Shown here in pieces: positions 63,068-64,000 of a stretch of 64,000 nt of DNA (position 1 is the stretch's first letter; each line of letters begins with the position of its first letter). The notes beneath the pieces were generated by a model. That model was not told the DNA's origin. It ran no database searches and was given only the letters and a program-made list of their open reading frames with translations. The DNA is from Korobacter sp963703075 (GTDB lineage: Bacteria > Acidobacteriota > Terriglobia > Terriglobales > Acidobacteriaceae), in the NCBI GenBank assembly GCA_963703075.1, contig OY969786.1, positions 4,278,001 to 4,342,000 of the forward strand, written 5' to 3'. The position numbers were made by a program, and so were the translations under genes.

Positions 63068-63574
63068 ATGAAGGTTACAGTTCACCACGGTCTTTCAGCA
63101 GTCCTGGCAGCGGCGCTCGCGCTTGCTCCCCTCGCTGCTGAAGCCCAGCAGCCGGCCGGGACACAGGCCGACACTGCCCAGCCTGCTGCGCAACAGCAGC
63201 AGCAGACCGGAACCCAAGACACGCAAACGAATCCCGCGCAAGGTCCGCTGGAACCCGTCCCCACGCAGGAACAGAACCAGCTTCCCGCGTCGCCGGAGCC
63301 CCAGACCGCACCCGCGCAGCAGGCGCCATTAAAAGCGACGCCGCAGACGCAGAACCAGACCGAGCCGCTGGGTACCGCAACCGCGCCCGGCGTTTCTACT
63401 GTCGGCGGAGGCGCTTCCAAGCCTGCCGGAACGGCGGTTGCTCCGGCGAAACAGCGGCAGTACCGCTCGCTACTCATTAAATTAGGATTGGTCGCTGGCG
63501 TTGGTGTCGCCGCCGGAACGGTGTATGCCCTGAGCCGCGGCACCAGCAGCGTTCCCCCCGGCTCTGGCCGATAG
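63068..63574 (+). CDS. Pro/Gln/Thr-rich exported protein
   Basis: 168 residues. A signal peptide (GLSAVLAAALALAPLAAEAQ) is followed by about 100 low-complexity residues rich in Gln, Pro, Thr and Ala (QQPAGTQADTAQPAAQQQQQ). A hydrophobic, membrane-spanning-like stretch lies near the C-terminus (LLIKLGLVAGVGVAAGTVYAL). The layout suggests a periplasmic tether or spacer. The start ATG 63068 has GAGGG five bases upstream; a TTG at 63056 is the alternative. Low complexity prevents family assignment. It lies 20 bp behind the ParB-like gene. Confidence 0.72.
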   Translation: MKVTVHHGLSAVLAAALALAPLAAEAQQPAGTQADTAQPAAQQQQQTGTQDTQTNPAQGPLEPVPTQEQNQLPASPEPQTAPAQQAPLKATPQTQNQTEPLGTATAPGVSTVGGGASKPAGTAVAPAKQRQYRSLLIKLGLVAGVGVAAGTVYALSRGTSSVPPGSGR

Positions 63575-63676
63575 AGGTTCGAAGCAAGAGACCTCGCGCT
63601 TCAGATAACGGCGTTTGGTTTTGAGGCAAAGCGTGGCCTCGCACAATCAATCTAGTTTCAGTTCTTAAGGGAAAGC

Positions 63677-64000
63677 ATGACTGCACAACTTCGTCGCAAA
63701 CCAGCTCTCATCAGTTTCTCGGGTCTCGACGGCTCGGGCAAGAGCACGCAGATCGATAACCTTCGAGCCACCCTTACCGCCAACGGTCTCAACTCGACCC
63801 TGCTCGCCTTCTGGGACAACGTCGTGGTTGGCACGCGTTACCGGGAGGCCTTCGTGCACAAGGCCTACGGGAGCGAGAAAGGCATCGGCGCTCCCGATAA
63901 GCCGGTCAATCGCCAGGATAAAAACGTCCGCCGCTGGTACCTCAGCCTGGCGCGGCATGGCCTCTACTTGCTCGACGCGATCCACCTGCGCATGGTCGTG
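63677..64000 (+). CDS. Thymidylate-kinase-like P-loop kinase, 3' truncated by the window edge
   Basis: The first 108 codons, open to the last base. The P-loop is ISFSGLDGSGKSTQIDNL (about residues 12-29), the TMK type. After it the sequence departs from true thymidylate kinases: no REPGGT segment is seen, instead WDNVVVGTRYREAFVHKAYG. It may be a specialised kinase in the polysaccharide operon rather than Tmk. AAGGGAAAG precedes ATG 63677. The operon probably continues beyond the window. Confidence 0.72.
   Translation, partial: MTAQLRRKPALISFSGLDGSGKSTQIDNLRATLTANGLNSTLLAFWDNVVVGTRYREAFVHKAYGSEKGIGAPDKPVNRQDKNVRRWYLSLARHGLYLLDAIHLRMVV

Overview
The window is a GC-rich (roughly 60 percent by eye) bacterial chromosome segment. 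Gene content and style point to a Gram-negative acidobacterium of the Terriglobia (Koribacter/Acidobacteriaceae-like). The indicators are dnaG next to rpoD, abundant TPR secretory proteins, sedolisin and M1 peptidases, MacB-like permeases without an ATPase, DUF309/DUF4126-type proteins, and intergenic hairpins of the GGGGC-TTCA-GCCCC kind. The taxonomic call is inference from gene content. No phage, transposase or CRISPR array was seen.

Layout. 1-13.5 kb holds housekeeping genes: a 5'-truncated nitronate-monooxygenase-like gene, dnaG-rpoD, a YhaM-like HD nuclease, a glycine-zipper lipoprotein, a HAD hydrolase, a NarL-type two-component pair with an extra response regulator, and aroC. 13.1-14.3 kb holds a tandem hairpin repeat, a frame-disrupted def and an AT-rich inverted repeat. 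14.3-26.6 kb holds AsmA, a SpoIIE-like phosphatase, two divergent gluzincin peptidases, a secreted sedolisin, tRNA-Ser(GCT), a diacylglycerol-kinase-like enzyme and membrane proteins. 26.6-31.8 kb holds a DUF309 protein and a minus-strand set with a pentahaem cytochrome, a monohaem cytochrome with a beta-rich tail, a MerA-like flavoprotein and a DUF4126 protein. 31.8-46.9 kb holds a DinG/XPD-like helicase, der, a long minus-strand run (ggt, TIM-barrel isomerase, asnS, arginase, two MacB-like permeases, a membrane protein), an M20 peptidase and dgt. 47-53.6 kb holds a TPR lipoprotein-like gene and a tightly overlapped envelope operon.

53.9-64 kb is the most distinctive part: an apparently single plus-strand exopolysaccharide operon running off the window end. 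It encodes a 1407-residue TPR protein ending in a probable outer-membrane barrel (BcsC/PgaA/PelB-like layout), a GT4-like glycosyltransferase, a left-handed beta-helix protein with a degenerate nucleotidyltransferase head, a STAS protein without the usual serine, a Wzx/PelG-like flippase, a ParB-fold-like protein, a Pro/Gln-rich secreted protein and a thymidylate-kinase-like P-loop protein. A TPR-barrel exporter combined with a flippase resembles the Pel logic, but the remaining parts differ. A divergent operon beginning with a large GT-C-like membrane protein shares its promoter region.

Six sites in five genes (def, SpoIIE-like, DinG-like, M20 peptidase twice, an exported NTF2/IMS-like protein) need a +1 shift to restore a full-length product. 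All six shifts are in the same direction, which suggests insertion-type sequence errors more than real gene decay.
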